Source: Bacteroidales bacterium UBA3856 (lineage in GTDB: Bacteria > Bacteroidota > Bacteroidia > Bacteroidales > UBA932). Taken from it: 5,843 nt of DNA. A model generated the notes under the pieces. That model did no database searches, was not told the origin of the DNA, and worked only from the letters and a program-made list of their open reading frames with translations. Below are positions 5,828 to 5,843 of this stretch, one piece after another; the stretch's first letter is position 1; each line of letters begins with the position of its first letter. Both the position numbers and the translations under genes were made by a program. The DNA lies in contig DGHE01000163.1 of assembly GCA_002392525.1 (NCBI GenBank), forward strand, positions 1 through 5,843, written 5' to 3'.

Positions 5828-5843
5828 GTTTGAATACTTTTTG

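Overview
The window is a dense run of six complete genes plus one partial gene, all read on the minus strand, so transcription runs from right to left. It looks like a chromosomal segment of a fairly GC-rich member of the Bacteroidota, probably Bacteroidales. The grounds are a Bacteroidota-type -7 promoter match (TAnnTTTG), the general lack of Shine-Dalgarno sequences, an OprO/OprP-type porin, and a HprK-like kinase / S26 peptidase / PqqD set. I cannot name a genus or species from the sequence alone.

In transcription order: a GT4-type glycosyltransferase (5827-4664) ends inside a clear intrinsic terminator (4675-4651). A promoter-like element (4637-4630) sits directly before the next gene. 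Then comes a compact cassette: a HprK/PEPCK-like P-loop kinase (4628-3741), a SipW-like Ser/His S24/S26 peptidase (3748-3323), a 90-residue PqqD-like protein (3326-3054) and an ABC exporter with fused membrane and ATPase domains (3049-1421). The first three overlap by 8 and 4 bases, and the exporter starts 4 bases after the PqqD stop with a good Shine-Dalgarno sequence inside the PqqD 3' end. A porin gene (1411-395) follows after 9 bases. A 65-base gap with a 14-bp inverted repeat separates it from the 5' part of a serine beta-lactamase-like hydrolase (329 to the window edge).

The kinase, peptidase, PqqD and exporter genes together look like a peptide-handling system: PqqD-type domains bind leader peptides, HprK-like kinases can phosphorylate peptides (as in some lasso peptides), an S26-type peptidase could cut, and the exporter could move the product to the periplasm, with the porin as a speculative outer-membrane partner. 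No precursor peptide, cyclase or radical SAM enzyme is visible here and the gaps are too small for one, so the substrate is either encoded beyond the right end or elsewhere, or the set acts on a different polymer such as a surface glycan.

An independent signal is the octamer GGCCGATG. I count 14 copies over both strands, in all three possible codon phases, against well under one expected. This suggests selection on the DNA itself (Chi-like, polar segregation motif or modification site) and not on protein sequence.
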